A DNA stretch of 64,000 nucleotides from Lobosporangium transversale (lineage: Eukaryota > Mortierellomycota > Mortierellomycetes > Mortierellales > Mortierellaceae): NCBI RefSeq assembly GCF_002105155.1, contig NW_019029019.1, positions 102,501 through 166,500 of the forward strand, in the 5' to 3' direction. The notes beneath the pieces are model-generated. The model was not told the origin of the DNA, made no database searches, and saw only the letters and a list, made by a program, of their open reading frames with translations. Position 1 is the stretch's first letter. Each line of letters begins with the position of its first letter. Shown here one piece after another: positions 1 through 12,817 of this stretch. Both the position numbers and the translations under genes were made by a program.

Positions 1-833
1 AAAAACCTAAAAGCGGAGATGAGCGCATATTCGATCCACCTATTTCCAAATGCTTGGCAAAGAAGACAAAGTAGAAGAACAAGTACAAGTAGAAGAAAAA
101 AAGAAATTTTGTCTTACAAAAAAGGGTACACGCCCTGACGCAAGCATGCATCCTCTTTCCCCCTTTGAACCTTCTTAGAATAGGTCTAGTGCAATTTTTT
201 ATTCTTTAGTGTCATCCTACACTTCTGGCCATTCAGGCCATTCAGACTATATTCAGGACCAAAAAAAACAAAAAAAAGGCACCGACCTTACTTTACATCC
301 AAGGTTCCTGTACTACCCCCCCAGGAACATCCAATCCTTTTTTCTTAATCCATTCGAACGAATGAGAACCGTGCACTTTCTCTTCATCTTCTTCCCATGG
401 AACTCTGCAGATCTTGCAGCTCCTCTTCTCCTGTTTAATAACCTATACTAGTTGTTATATATATATATATATATGTATATCATATCTGTATACTCTCTTT
501 CTCTCCCTCCATTCTTTTTCCTGCTTAGTCATTTGAGAGAATAAAAGAGTGAGAGAGAGAAATAACAATTTATCCGGGAGAGACAATATACATTTACATA
601 AAAAAGTGACATCGATATGGGGTCATCAAATTTATTTTAAACACTGCAAAATACATCACAACATCAATCTATACTTACCCTGCCCACTATTTATACATTA
701 AAAAAAAGGAGAGAGAGAGAAAGAAAGAAGATAGAAAGAAAAAAGACCCTACCTGTCACAATTAGTCTTGACTGACCTTCAGAACTTGACCTTGTCTGTT
801 CGACCTAAAGTACCTAAAGCACTTTAGAGCAAT

Positions 834-866
<33 letters not shown>

Positions 867-1380
867 TTTGTTTGTTTGACAACAGGAACACACAAGATCA
901 CCTAAGCAACTCTTTAACCCTTTAGTCCACTCTATCATATATATCATCTTTAATTCTTTTTTTTTTTTTCTTCTTCTTCTTCTTCTTCTTCTTCTTCTTC
1001 TTTTCATATCCACTAGACATTTATATTTAATTAACATTCAGCAATAATCTCAACTCGTCGTCATACAATTTCATTATTTATTTTTAACCTCTCACCCACC
1101 CTATCCTCTTTTTTTTTTATTTTTATTTATATATTTTATTTATTTTACTTTATTTTACTTTCCTTTAATTTCCTTTCTTTCCCTATTTCCCCCTTCCTCG
1201 TTCTTCATATTATACGCGTAATAACTCAGGGAATTAATAAACCTATATGCCTATATATATATATATTTGCAACGACTACAATAAAAAAAAAAATAAAATA
1301 AAAAAAAAAAATACGCGTTCGACTTAGTCACGTGATGAACTAAGAAACATATCCACTCTTATCCCTCCATCCTATAGAAA
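1..1380. other. Non-coding, low-complexity AT-rich stretch
   Basis: I see no gene here. The stretch holds TA dinucleotide runs near 457-474 and 1252-1266, a long T run near 836-865, a CTT/TTC microsatellite near 970-1002, and several GA-rich patches. Reading frames in it are short and made of these repeats. It is probably intergenic sequence between a gene beyond the left edge and the tRNA. Confidence 0.6.
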
Positions 1381-1463
1381 GGTGGGATGGCCGAGTTGGT
1401 CTAAGGCGCCGCACTCAAGTTGCGGTCTCGAGAGAGGCGTGGGTTCAAATCCCACTTCCACCA
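1381..1463 (+). tRNA. tRNA-Leu (anticodon CAA), without intron
   Basis: The sequence folds as a class II tRNA. The seven-base acceptor strands are 1381-1387 and 1456-1462, with discriminator A at 1463. The anticodon stem CCGCA/TGCGG encloses loop CTCAAGT, giving anticodon CAA at 1416-1418 (Leu, codon UUG). A long variable arm follows, as in tRNA-Leu, and the T stem GTGGG/CCCAC encloses TTCAAAT, which includes the B box. There is no encoded CCA end. The anticodon loop is uninterrupted, whereas tRNA-Leu(CAA) carries an intron in many ascomycete yeasts. T-rich runs downstream (from about 1541) could terminate Pol III. Confidence 0.96.
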
Positions 1464-1766
1464 CAAGTTTTGCTTCCGTGCACTATTTGTAAGATCTTTT
1501 ACTTGACCTTGACTCCCAAGTTTCCGCGAAAAAAATTAGCTTTTTTTTTTCTTATTTTTTTTTTTTTTGAACATTTTGACTTTAATTCATTGATAGGAAG
1601 CTATTTGGGTATTTACAATTTGATATATACACCACTCTAAACTACATAGCTACATGTTGTAAGGATGTAGATGTTATTGAGATAAGAAAGAAAAAAAATA
1701 AAATAAAATAAGGGATTTATAGGTATAGGTAGGTAGATAGACATGCATTCTTTTCTTTTTTTTTTT

Positions 1767-3641
1767 TTATCGCTGGGGAGAGGCACCATATGGAGCATCA
1801 TCCGAAGGGTGGTTGGAATAAACAGATTCAACAGAATGGATCGAGGTCTTTTCACCATACATCAATGATTGCTGCTGTGTGATAGGGGCCGACTGTATCA
1901 GGTCGGGTGAACCGATTGGACGGTGCTGCTGCTGGTGCTGTTCCTGCTGCTGGTAGTGTTGATGGCTCGGGTGTCGATGGTGGAGTGGAAGAACATCAGT
2001 CTCATCATATTCAGCCATATTCATCTCCAAAGTCTCTGGTGCCTGGCCGGTCTGTGATGCGACCCAGTCCTTGTTTCGGAATTGCCCTTCCCATTTAGCG
2101 ATCGCTGCACTGGCAAGCATATTTCCTAAAACGTTCACGGCAGTACGAGCCATGTCCATGAACGCATCCACACTCAAGATCAATGCCAGAGGCGCCAATG
2201 GGATCCTGGCATTTGTTAGGGTCGTCATCAAAACAATATAGGAAGCTCGAGGTACTGCAGCCACTCCCTTGGACGTGAGCATCAATGTGAGGATAATCAC
2301 AATCTGTTCTCCAACAGACTTGTTGATCCCTGCTACTTGAGCACAAAAGATCGTCGCTACTGCCAAGTACAACGTAGACCCATCCAAGTTGAATGAATAG
2401 CCCGTTGGGATCACAAACGCCGCAATGTTCATGGGCACACCAAATGCCATGATGTTCTCCATCGCCTTTGGAAGAGCCGATTCAGAAGAACTGGTCGCGA
2501 ATGCGATCAAGAAGGGCTCCCCCACAGCCCATCCAAACTCTCTTAATGGTAGGCGACAGAGAACCGCCACAGGAAGGAGCACCACAAGGACAAAGATCAA
2601 GAGCGATACATAGAGGGTCAAGACCAGTCGTCCGGCCACTTTCAAGGAATCGAGCCCATACTGTCCCACAGTCGCAGCAATAGCGCAGCTGATACCGATG
2701 GGAGCATAGTTCATAACCAACACAATGAGCTTGAACATGATTTTTGATAGCGAAAGATTAAAGTCGAGCATAAAGTTCCTGGATCTCTCATCTGCTTGGG
2801 TAATTGCGACTGAGAACATGATGGCACAAAAGACGACTGCTAAGACGGCGGAGTGATCTGAAAGTGCTAGGAAAAAAGATGTAGGCACAATGACTTCCAT
2901 CTCTGTCACCCAAGTGATGCTGGTTACGTTCGTATCTGGGGGTGGTAATTGACTTGTGTCGAATCCTGTGCCAGGCCGAGCAATGTTGACAGCAATGAGT
3001 CCTAAAATGAGTGCCAAGGTCGTGACCACTTCAAAGTAGATAACAGATTTGAGAGCTAGACGACCTATCCGACGAAGATCCTCACCGTGGCCTGCAATAC
3101 CAATCACCAGCGTACTGAAAATTAGAGGGCCCTGAAGATGAAGAAGAAGAAAAAAAAAAAAAAAAAAAAAAAGAAAAAAAGAGAAATGCGTGAGTAGGGA
3201 ATTTTTTTTTTCTTTTTTCTTTTTAAAATACCTATAATAAGCAAACAAGCCTAAAAGTATACTTACAACAATGCATTGGATCATTCTGATAAAGACGTTT
3301 CCAAGGGGTCCAATCTTGACTGCAAATTCGGGTGCGAATCTGCCGATCAGAATACCGATTACCATGCCAATAATAATCCAGATGGTCAAATTGGTCCATT
3401 TCCTCGATAGTTTCCATACAGTTTTGATGGGTTTCATGAGCATGGTCCCGGCATGACTAATCCTGTTGCTTAACGTCACCTCCTTTGTGGGATCATTTCG
3501 AACGGATGATGATGGAAGGTAGCCACCTCGACCTCCAGGGCTCCCAGCTCCAGTCGCATGCATGTCAAGGGGTGTGATTTTGAGATGGCTGTCGCCATTG
3601 CCGCTCCATCCACGACCATCCTTTGAGCCGTTATTGTTCAT
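1767..3641 (-). CDS. Sodium:dicarboxylate/glutamate symporter (DAACS, SLC1-like)
   Basis: Predicted secondary transporter of the SDF/DAACS family, importing C4-dicarboxylates or acidic amino acids across a membrane. Two exons (3641-3267 and 3131-1767) around a 135-nt GTAAGT...CAG intron give about 579 residues; without splicing a T-rich insert would disrupt a membrane segment. Family landmarks are visible: the serine-rich hairpin (ATSSSESALPKAME), the NLDGS version of the substrate-site NMDGT motif, and DMARTAVNVLGN, matching the family's DxxRTxxN binding motif. Several hydrophobic helices cover residues about 85-520. The N-terminal 70 residues are Gly/Ser-rich and the C-terminal tail is His/Gln-rich and probably cytosolic. 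The exact substrate and membrane cannot be read from sequence. The 300 bases downstream hold only A/T runs. Confidence 0.92.
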   Translation of the reverse strand: MNNNGSKDGRGWSGNGDSHLKITPLDMHATGAGSPGGRGGYLPSSSVRNDPTKEVTLSNRISHAGTMLMKPIKTVWKLSRKWTNLTIWIIIGMVIGILIGRFAPEFAVKIGPLGNVFIRMIQCIVVSILLGLFAYYRYFKKKKEKKNSLLTHFSFFLFFFFFFFLLLHLQGPLIFSTLVIGIAGHGEDLRRIGRLALKSVIYFEVVTTLALILGLIAVNIARPGTGFDTSQLPPPDTNVTSITWVTEMEVIVPTSFFLALSDHSAVLAVVFCAIMFSVAITQADERSRNFMLDFNLSLSKIMFKLIVLVMNYAPIGISCAIAATVGQYGLDSLKVAGRLVLTLYVSLLIFVLVVLLPVAVLCRLPLREFGWAVGEPFLIAFATSSSESALPKAMENIMAFGVPMNIAAFVIPTGYSFNLDGSTLYLAVATIFCAQVAGINKSVGEQIVIILTLMLTSKGVAAVPRASYIVLMTTLTNARIPLAPLALILSVDAFMDMARTAVNVLGNMLASAAIAKWEGQFRNKDWVASQTGQAPETLEMNMAEYDETDVLPLHHRHPSHQHYQQQEQHQQQHRPIGSPDLIQSAPITQQQSLMYGEKTSIHSVESVYSNHPSDDAPYGASPQR

Positions 3642-4964
3642 GGCCTTTAATTTTATTTATTTTATTTTATGTTATTTTTCTTTTTTTAATGGAATGGAAT
3701 GTATGCAGGATGAATGTGCAGGGGGGAGAATAGAGCGGGGATTGATTTTTTCCAGTCAGCTAAAAAAAAACGTGTCTTTTCTGCTGTGCTTGAGATGCTT
3801 GAGAACGTGGGCGAAGCGAGGAAAAAAAAAAAAAAAAAAAAAAAGGAGACAGAACAAGAAAATAAGGGGAAAATGAGATGAGTTTTTAAAAGTGGAAAGA
3901 TGATCAAGGCCAGAAGAAGGTCGAAGAGGTAGGGGGGGGGTATTTATAAGAACCAAGGAAAGGTTAAAAAAAAAAAAATAATAATCCATATTTGCATGTG
4001 GTCTCTTTTTCTGCGCCGTCATCCTCATCCTAATCATCATAAAGTTTAAAGAATATCGTCTTCGCCTTCATCCTTGTATTCATTTTTTGGAGGCTCTCCC
4101 CTCCATCTTAATTTCCATTTCGTGTGACTAAAACAAACAAGGTGGGCAAAGAGCCGTTTTTGACAAATGGTTGTCAACAACTGAAAGAGAGCCAGTCGTC
4201 TTTGTCCATAAATCGAAATCCTTTTGTGTTTCGACAGAAAAATCTCCAATCCCATCCCATGGTGAAGGCCCATGCATACAAGACCCGACCTGGGTAATTT
4301 GTGTCACGAGATGAAAATTTGGGCCGGTTGTTTGTGTGTGTAAATGTGCATAGTTCATTCACTGCCACAAGCACAAAACAATCAAACAATGAGGGAGCGA
4401 CTCTTCTTGTTCTCTGTACGACCTGCCGCAGGGTCATATGGGGTCGACTTTCAAATGAAAAGAGGAACATTCAGGTTTTTAAAGGTTCTTTCATTTTGTT
4501 ACTGAAATATTTGTATAATGCTATCCCTCATAACAACAGAGGAGTAGACTAAAGGGATTAAAAAAAAAAAAAAAAGGGTTTTTCTGTTTGTCATACCGTT
4601 GCTCTTTACATTTTTTTTCTTCTTTTCTATTCTCGCTATTCTTATCATATTTCTCAAGACAAGACTTCTTTTTTTACTTTTTGATGTGAATGCTTGAATA
4701 GATGTATGTTGCACCGGAAAAAATAAATAAATAGAAATGGAGCTATAAATGCCTTCAAAGTCATTGCGTATCTCGGTATCGATTCTCGACTATCGCAACA
4801 CTGTCTGTCTGAAAGAGCATAAAATGAATATATACATTTACGTCAAATAACGTTTGTTTTTTGACATTTCAAAATCAAAGAAACAAATCGGTCGATTTAG
4901 GCGGATCAGACTATCTTATATCATATACGTATATCATATATCATATATCATATTTCCAGATAGT
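3642..4964. other. Intergenic region upstream of the symporter
   Basis: No convincing gene. It contains A/T homopolymers near 3820-3844 and 3967-3979, and a short imperfect repeat of ATATCAT units near 4918-4950. The many short frames on both strands have no family resemblance. The part next to 3641 probably carries the symporter promoter. Confidence 0.5.
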
Positions 4965-5633
4965 GGTTTGAGGCCTCATAAGCTTGAGCTAAACGGACGT
5001 GTCCTCTCTAGTACATCTATATGCCATTAGACTTTCTTTTTGTTCAATAGTATGAAGCTATGGCAGCCTTGTGCTTGGTCAACTTATTGCATTTAATTAA
5101 GAACGGACAAGATTTTATTTATGAACCACAAAAGTTTTTATAGGCAAACGCATATACCACTTTGCCTTCCAAGTGTAAGAAGTGGTTGATTGAGAAAAAA
5201 GAAATAAAGGGGATCTATCGAAATCGAGAATATCACTTTTATCATATGGCGCCCTAATTACACGATGCACCAAACAGGTATGAGCTTGGTCTGAGATCAT
5301 CCTTCCATATTGGAGCCCATTATGACACCTTTGTTTCCTTCCTGCTATCCCTCCAAGGACACGTCGATCACCACAAGAATACGTTATTTGTCTTTCCTTA
5401 TCTTTCTTTATTATTTTTATTTTCTTAAGCAATAAGTAAAAATCATAGAAATCTCGTCTCGTGTTGCCAACAGACAGAATAATGGTAACCTAATTATGTA
5501 GCAAATTCGCTTGAATATATAACCAGAGCTCAATAGTTATGGTTTCTACTTTAAACAAATGGAGAGTTTCCAATCGAGTTAACGTATTGCGAGCAGCTCC
5601 CACATGAAAAGATCAGGTTCCTCATCTTGAATA

Positions 5634-5664
<31 letters not shown>

Positions 5665-5838
5665 GGATATAATACTAATGATGGTTATTAGTGAAGGTTG
5701 ATGAGCGCAGACAACCGCCTACAAGAGTGTATATTTTATTCAAAAAGCGTATACATTACATTCACTCTTTGGTGATGGTTAATCCACAAGCGTACTTTTC
5801 TTTATTTAATCTAAATGTCATTCTGCTTATTGATCTCT
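4965..5838. repeat. 3' flank shared by the two NACHT-WD40 copies (copy A)
   Basis: This non-coding stretch downstream of the broken NACHT-WD40 gene has a diverged counterpart in the same relative position at about 18655-19404. Matching patches include 'ccatattgg...gccca' near 5306 and 18832 and 'ccctccaggga/ccctccaagga' near 5351 and 18877. The duplication therefore extends beyond the coding region. A T24 run lies at about 5637-5664. No gene is visible inside. Confidence 0.55.
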
Positions 5839-8800
5839 TTAGCTGCGAGGTCTGCATGAAATAATATGTGCAAATCTACATTCACTGCACATGCTGTATT
5901 CGAATCGGTAATCATTGATCGATTGACTTGCTGCTGTCACCGTTGTTAGCAGTGCTCCTCCTATTAAAGCCTCTGTCTCCAATGGTGTCTCTACTAATGG
6001 GCCTTGACGATCATCAGCTTGACTTGAGACCGCTTTGGACTTGTGTCTCATTGACGATGCTGTCACAATCTGTTTGGATGCCTCATATATGATCAAAGGA
6101 AGGGATTGCTCTTTTATTGCTCCTCGTTGCAACAGAAGTTCCCTGTTGATTGTACTCAATCCAACTACACCTTGAATACACATGTTACTAGCATTGGGAA
6201 ATGTTTGTTTGGTGCTCCATTTCAGTCGATACTGATATTGATCGGCTTTCTTCACAATCTGCCACATCCGAAATAGAACCACCCTTGCATCCTGTAACCA
6301 GAAAGTATATAACTCTCTTCAAAGGTGTTCCATAAAAGCGTTGTAAATTCTCCTCCACCTTCAGATGGGATGACTATCAAGCACTCGCCTGTCTCTGCAT
6401 CCCACACTCGCACTGTTCTATCATCATTGCTTGAGGCAATGCACTTTCCATCAGGCGAATAAGCCATCTCTCTAATCCGGCCGGTGTGTCCTTCAAGAGT
6501 ATATAAAGCAGCTCCCGTCTCGATATCCACCACATCAATTTGTCCATCCACCCAGGCACAAGCCATCCGTTGGCCACATGGTGAAAAAGATCCTGTCATT
6601 GTAATGCTTCTAGTTGTGTAACAAGGCTCACTCGTTTCTGCGTTCCGTACTTGCAGCCCATATGAGAGATAGCTGTGATAAAGCACTATTCTGCGACCAT
6701 CAGGTGTGTAATTGATAAAAATGGAGCCCTTTTCTCCACCCTTTACTTCATAACAAAGGTCACCTGGATGAGCTGCCCAGACCCTATGAGCGCCACCTCC
6801 ATATGAAGCAAGGTGTTGGCCATCAGATGAGAACACTACACACCTTACAGCTCTATTATGGCCCTGTAGAGTGTGGATTAGCTCCCCTGTTTGTGTGTTC
6901 CATATAGTCACATATCCATTGTCATGGCCGCAGGCAATTTGATGGCCAATAGGTGAGAAATCAAAGGTGTGGATCGCATCGAATTGTCTGCCCTGTAGCT
7001 CCAAGGTATGGGCGACTTGGCCTGTTCGAACATTCCAAAGGTAAGCGCGTGAAGAACCATGGCGAGAACCTAGTAACTGACCATCAGGTGAATACTTGAT
7101 GTCGCTTGCATATCCATCGAGGCTTCGTAAAGCATGGATGGGCTGCCCTGTCTTTGCATCCCACATACGCACTGTTTTATCATAGCTGCACGAAGCTATC
7201 TGCTGTCCATCTGGTGAGCTCCTAATACGAATAATCCCTGTTGAATGGCCATGCGAATCATGACTAGATTGCTGTGATCGAGTATCCCAAAGCCGTATTG
7301 TTTTATCAGAGCTGAAGGATGCAATTTGATGGTTGTTTGGCGAGTAAGTCACTTGAGATAAATGGCTAGAGTGGCCATAAAAGGTATTTATGGGTTATTC
7401 TGATCGCGTATCCCAGAGCTGTACTGTGTAGTCACGATTGCAAGTGGCTATCTGTTCTCCATTTGGTGAGTATTTTAGGTCAATATGAAAGGAATTCCCT
7501 GCATGAGTATGGATGAGCTTCCCTGTTTGCACATTCCATTGGTATACCGTATTTGCGGCAAATGAAGCAGCGAGCTTTCCACTAGGAGAATACTGAATGC
7601 CATCGACGCTACTCCTATGCTTCAATCTTGTACTTTTTTTGACCAGACCCAACATCCCACACATGCAGGTAACTATCATCAGCACAGCGAGATATAATTT
7701 CCTGGCCAGTAGGTGAATACACAATTTGCTCAATCCCATCCTCATGATTCATCTGCATCAGCTGCTGTCCTGACATCGCATCCCACAACCGTACTGTCTT
7801 GTCAAAGCTGCCGCTTGCAATCCGGAGTCCATCAGGAGAGTATGCCAGACTCCACACGTGGTCTGTATGTCCCTCTAAGGTACATTTGAGCACCCCTGCT
7901 TGGGTATCTCACACTCGCACTGACCCATCATCGCTAGCTGAGACTAGATCGTTTCCACTTGGTGAGTATACTGCACAGTTTACTTGAGCTACATGGTCCT
8001 CCAATCGATGAACCAATGCTCCTGAGGTTGTATTCCAAATTGAAACTGCAGTTTGAGAAGAGCCCCAGTTGGCGATATATCGATTGTCTGGCGAGTATAT
8101 AAACCTCCTACCGATCTTATTGCCCTCCAGAGTCGAAAGCTTCTCCCATGTTGATGTATCGCAGATAGCAATTGATAATTTATATGAGTCATCCATGATA
8201 ACGGCAGCGAGTGTCCTGCCATCAGGCGAGTATGACCCTTCCAATACCATGCCACCAACTTTGAGAAGCGGCCATTCTCCAAACTGTACACCTGTCATCT
8301 TCGCTCCGCTTAAGTCTGCTTCGTGAAGCCAACAGTTCCGTAAGTTGGCCTTCCTCAGATCTGCTCCTTGTAGCTGAGCATACTCAAATATACCATGGCT
8401 GAGATCTGCTCCTGGGATCTGGACGTTTCGCAAGTCTGCTCCGATAAATGATTCACCTGCTTGGACCAAGATTGTCATCGCATTGGCTGCTGCTATTCGC
8501 CACTTGTTATTGTTCTTCGAGAGCTCCACATATGTGTACAGCTGCTGTTTAAACGCCGGTTCAAGACGGACACGGTCCTCTAAGAATTGAAGAATAGATG
8601 GTTCATCCACAAAGCTTCTCCATACTAAAGGGGACGCTTCATCAATCTCCATTATATCCACTTCCTGCTTGTCCTCCTTCATGTCCACGGCTTCGAAACT
8701 ATACACTGAACTAATGCTCTGCCGACGAGAGCCTGCTGTTGCCGCCTTTGCTACTTCATCGATCGCGGAAGCACTCATTTCTTTCTGAGGCTCAAAGATC

Positions 8801-11800
8801 GCTCGCACTAGACTGTACTCTAGGAGTGAGCGATGGATAAACCGGTGCTGGTTGCCTGTACGAGTAAGCGGTGACGCCTCGCGTAGAAGGTTCCTTCCAT
8901 TATCCTTATCCTTGGATGGTGAGTAGTCCACTACTGGGTTGTCATCTTGATGCCTGTAGATTGCTATGGCTAGCTCGGTGAGATATCTGATCCCATTCTG
9001 TGCAAACCCTTCATCTAATAGCTTGTGGTACATCCTTCTGTCTTCCAGCCCTAATGCATCGCTTAGTCGCTTCTTGCCTCGCTCGAGTCACTGCTCAACG
9101 AACTGGTCATACAGCGTGACGCGTTTGATCTTGGTGTTGGAGCCTCCTTGATCTGGATCTACCATTCGAGGGAGTACTTCAAGCGACATCGATAGAATGA
9201 ATGGGTTCTTCACAAGGTCATGGAGACTAGAAAATTGTTTGAGCGCACGTCGGTAATCCTCCACATGCCACAGTGGATCCATGGCATCGACATATTGTTC
9301 GATATAGTCATTGATCTGTGCCTCAGAGAATGGGATGATCATAGCTTCTTCAAACAACCCAGCATCTGCTTGGTGATTGCGGTCCATAGGCTGGAACCGA
9401 TCTCGATAGTCCAATCCAAGGTACTCACTGCGACAGCTAATCACCATCTGAGCTATCCACTCTCCAGACTTATTCAGTTGGTTGGCAACATACAAATTGC
9501 AGGTCTGCATACTTTCATCATATCCATCACAGATTAGGATGAATGATCGACTCTTCTTCAGCTCCCTGATCTGTGAGTCTGTAAAGTCATAGTCTCGCAG
9601 CTGCTTTGCAACTAGATCCTTCTCTGGCTTGTCGATGGCTGGGAGGTTGATAAACAGTGGGATTCGACCATGTCTCTTTTGGTATGTCTCCCAGAGTGTG
9701 CGCTCCAAAGTGCGATTGAATGTAGACTTGCCTGCTCCTGAGTCTCCTTGGACAAGTAGCACTTTCTGGTCGCTATCTAGGAGCTCTTTCACCTTGTCCA
9801 TCAGCAAGAACAGCTTGTCATCGCTTGCTTGAGGACTTGCTTTGGCATACTGTTGGATGTAGAATCCTTGGTTGTTTCCAACCTCCATCCGCTGTCTCTT
9901 TAGTTGCCGTAGACTGTCCTCAACATTGGGCCTATTTTGTGCACGGTCAAGCAAGCGTGAAGATGTAGGTCGAGGATGTGTGATGATGAAGGGATGCTGA
10001 GCCATTGGCTCTTGAAGACAATTCCTATATAGCTCTTGTTTCTTAAGGTCTCCATATTTCTCTAGTTCATCCAAGAGAGTATCTGCAGCTGAAAAGAGAA
10101 GGAATAATGGTATGTGTATGGAGTGAGTAGATAAATCATCATACACTGAGCATCGCCAACATCCAAGCTAATCCACAGAAAAAGAGAAAAAATAAGCACC
10201 TTGTAGACCATCCGGCGGTAATGAGGATAGCTCTCTAAGGATACTTATGACCCACTGCTTGATATGTGCATGGCTACCCCACTCTTGGTCATTCTTGTAG
10301 ATCTCTCCTAGGAGTGTGATGGCATCCTGTCGAGTATTCATGGTCCACTGTGTATCTGCTGGAATCTGTCCCAGCCTCTGACATAGTCCCCATTGGAATG
10401 CTGCATCATTTCGACAGGATGCTTCACACACAAGAGCCTTGAACTTGGTGAACTCACCTCCCTGGAGTAGTGCATCCGTTCCGCGCAGTGCTGGATACCA
10501 TGCTGACTTGTGACTAAAGCTGAATCCTTCTTCCATACACTGTCTGAATGTTGAGCCGCTCTCATGTAATAAGTCTGCACCAGTATATACTTTCAGACCC
10601 ATACCAACGGTCCTTGTTACAGAAGGAAGTCCTCTCTGAATGCTGCTTATCTCATCCATGAAGGCATTCAGATCTAAGCCTTTGACTGCACTCGCTACTC
10701 CAAACACTCCTCGGAGCACTGCTGATGTCCGTCGGAGCATGGCTTGCATTGTTGATTCGTCGTCAGGTATATATTGCAAGGCTTGGTAGGCATAAGCAGC
10801 CTGATAGACTAGTTGAGGATCTGAGCTGTCTTTAGTCCCTGGAGGTATGCTGCAAGTGGTTTATGGAGTTGCTCTCGTTTCAGACCTTTGACTTGGATGT
10901 TGACCATGGCATCGAGGACATGTGAAACTGTAGCAGACAGGCGATAGAGATGTTCGGTAGACTGGCCATGTGTGCCTTGTAAGTGAGAATTGAGGGTGTT
11001 GAGGATTGTGACGAGGTCATCGGAGTCAAGATGTCCAGGAGGAGCACACTGCATCAGCCGAGCCAATCCCTCCAGCAAATGAGTCTCCAGCATAATGTTC
11101 TGGCTGATCCCATTGATCAAAGCCATGAGCAGTGTTCTGAATTGTGCTTGATCAAGGACTGGGGAGAGAGCCACAACCTCAGCGACAGATGCCTCGGTTT
11201 TGATCTCATCGCTGATGAATATTTCAATCACATCTGAAGCCAGTTTACACAGTTGTTCATGTTCATCTTGATCGTGCGATATAGCCTGTCGCCACTTCTT
11301 CTCGAGATCATTGAGATCATTTGTTTGGGTAGGAGCGAGTGATAGCAGAGATAGGCAATATACAAGCTGGTGGATATCATTCAAGTGAGCACCAGCATCA
11401 GGTAAGCCGCGCTTGGTGGCTATTAGAGGCTCACCTTGGTTGAATATAGAGTTGTAAATAGTTGCAGTGGTACGCACTGGTGCTGCTTTCACCATTCTAT
11501 TCGGTCTATTGCTCCTGGCCCCGCTGATTGGTTGTTTGGTGATGTTGCTGCTATTATTGCTATCATTGTTAGTGTTATTGTTGCCTTGGATGTAGCCCCA
11601 TTTCTTTGCTTTTTTGTGACGTTTTTGAGCATCATTTGAGTGACCCAGATGTTCAAGTAGGTGGGCGAGTTCATAGTAGGCAGAGGCAATACCTTGGCGC
11701 AATGTCATGTCTTCATTCGAAGCTGAAGAGGCTGAAGATATTGAGGCAAGGGACTTTTGCACAACCGCTGCATTCGAGAGAGCACAGAATCAGCATTGAG

Positions 11801-11960
11801 GCATAACTCCATTACTATGTCGTTATCGTCGTCTATGGTGCGAGTGCCCTGCATGTAGAAATCGAAGAGCCTCAAAGCCTGTGCTGGCGAGAGCGCACGT
11901 TGTGATGGGGAATTGATAGTGCCTAAAATGGATTGTTGCCCTGGACTATACCATATTAAG
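5839..11960 (-). pseudogene. NACHT-pentapeptide-WD40 STAND (NLR-like) gene, broken
   Basis: Remnant of a large NLR-type NTPase. In order on the minus strand it has an alpha-helical N-terminal region (about 11.95-10.2 kb), an intron (10199-10089, phase 1), a NACHT domain with P-loop GDSGAGKST (about 9.74 kb) and LILICDGYDE-type Walker B, pentapeptide repeats of A(D/N)Lxx type (8.46-8.29 kb), then about a dozen WD40 repeats and a conserved C-terminal tail ending at 5839. Fungal proteins of this plan act in heterokaryon incompatibility or immunity-like signalling. The frame is broken by shifts near 11765, 10832, 7617-7640 and 6260-6300, and by stops at 9088-9090 (TGA, expected Trp), 7909-7911 (TGA at a WD Trp) and 7395-7397 (TAA). 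The similarity is otherwise well preserved, so decay is recent. The first exon is uncertain because an A44 run at about 12020-12060 lies just upstream. Confidence 0.88.
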
Positions 11961-12018
11961 GTCTTTGAGATTTTTGCGGGAAGAATGGTGTTAAAGGATT
12001 GATTGAGGGTGGCAAATG

Positions 12019-12061
<43 letters not shown>

Positions 12062-12817
12062 GAAATGAGGATGGATTGTGTGATGTGAAGGATGAAAGAG
12101 GAATGTAGAACGAAAGCTTGAATGCATGCGGCTTGTTTCAAAGCCTGAAGAGATTGCGTCTTCATCCTTCTCTCGCTCCCATGGCTTTGTGGAACTATCA
12201 TTTCAGCAAATTCACGGTTGGTTACATGCAACAATGCATGTCAACCAACGAACAAATTGCTCTACCACTCATTCCTTGCCACATCTTAGTGCTAATGGCC
12301 ACTTTGCTGTAATGAACATCAAAATTGAAGAACATTTTTTGTCAACGTTTTCGAAAAAAAAATATCTCCCTTTGTACTATTACAAGCTATCTGGTTCGCC
12401 ATCACTGCCTGAGGAAACCATCCATGGCCTTGTCAATGAAGGCTTTGGTGACTGATAGCCAAGGGAAAAAGCTGTTTCTATATTGTTTTCAGGCGAGTGC
12501 CTTTTATTTAGCCTCCGCCACGACCACCACACAACGTTCTAACCTTTTAAATAAATGGGCATGCCCTTGGAATGCACTTCTAAGCATCAATAGGTGACGA
12601 GTAGCAGTCAAGAACTGAACTTGCAGCATCATCTTGAAGCCTCTGGATACCCTCTTTTTGAGACATATTGATAAAGGCTTAAAAAGTGCTTCCAAGACTA
12701 GGAGCCACAAGACATAGTTTCTGATTTCGAAGCTCTCATCGAGATGATAGAAAGGTCCTAGGTGATAGGAACTTCGATCAAAACAATCAGTTGATTGAGT
12801 TGTTACCAAAAGGGAGC
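11961..12817. other. 5' flank of NACHT-WD40 copy A
   Basis: This contains the long A run (about 12020-12060, T on the gene's strand) and otherwise unstructured sequence with short frames only. It probably carried the promoter and possibly a lost first exon of the broken NACHT-WD40 gene. I see nothing else in it. Confidence 0.45.

Noticed and set aside
7909-9090. UGA recoded as tryptophan, because TGA replaces Trp codons in the NLR copies
   Set aside because: All other genes here encode Trp with TGG, the STK11IP-like gene ends at TGA (29047), and the NLR copies also have frameshifts and TAG/TAA stops. Decay explains it better.
7395-10835. Introns hiding the stops and shifts of the NLR gene
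   Set aside because: At 9088, 7909 and 7395 the conserved protein continues directly on both sides of the stop, leaving no room for an intron. Only the 10089-10199 break has proper splice signals and a removable insert.
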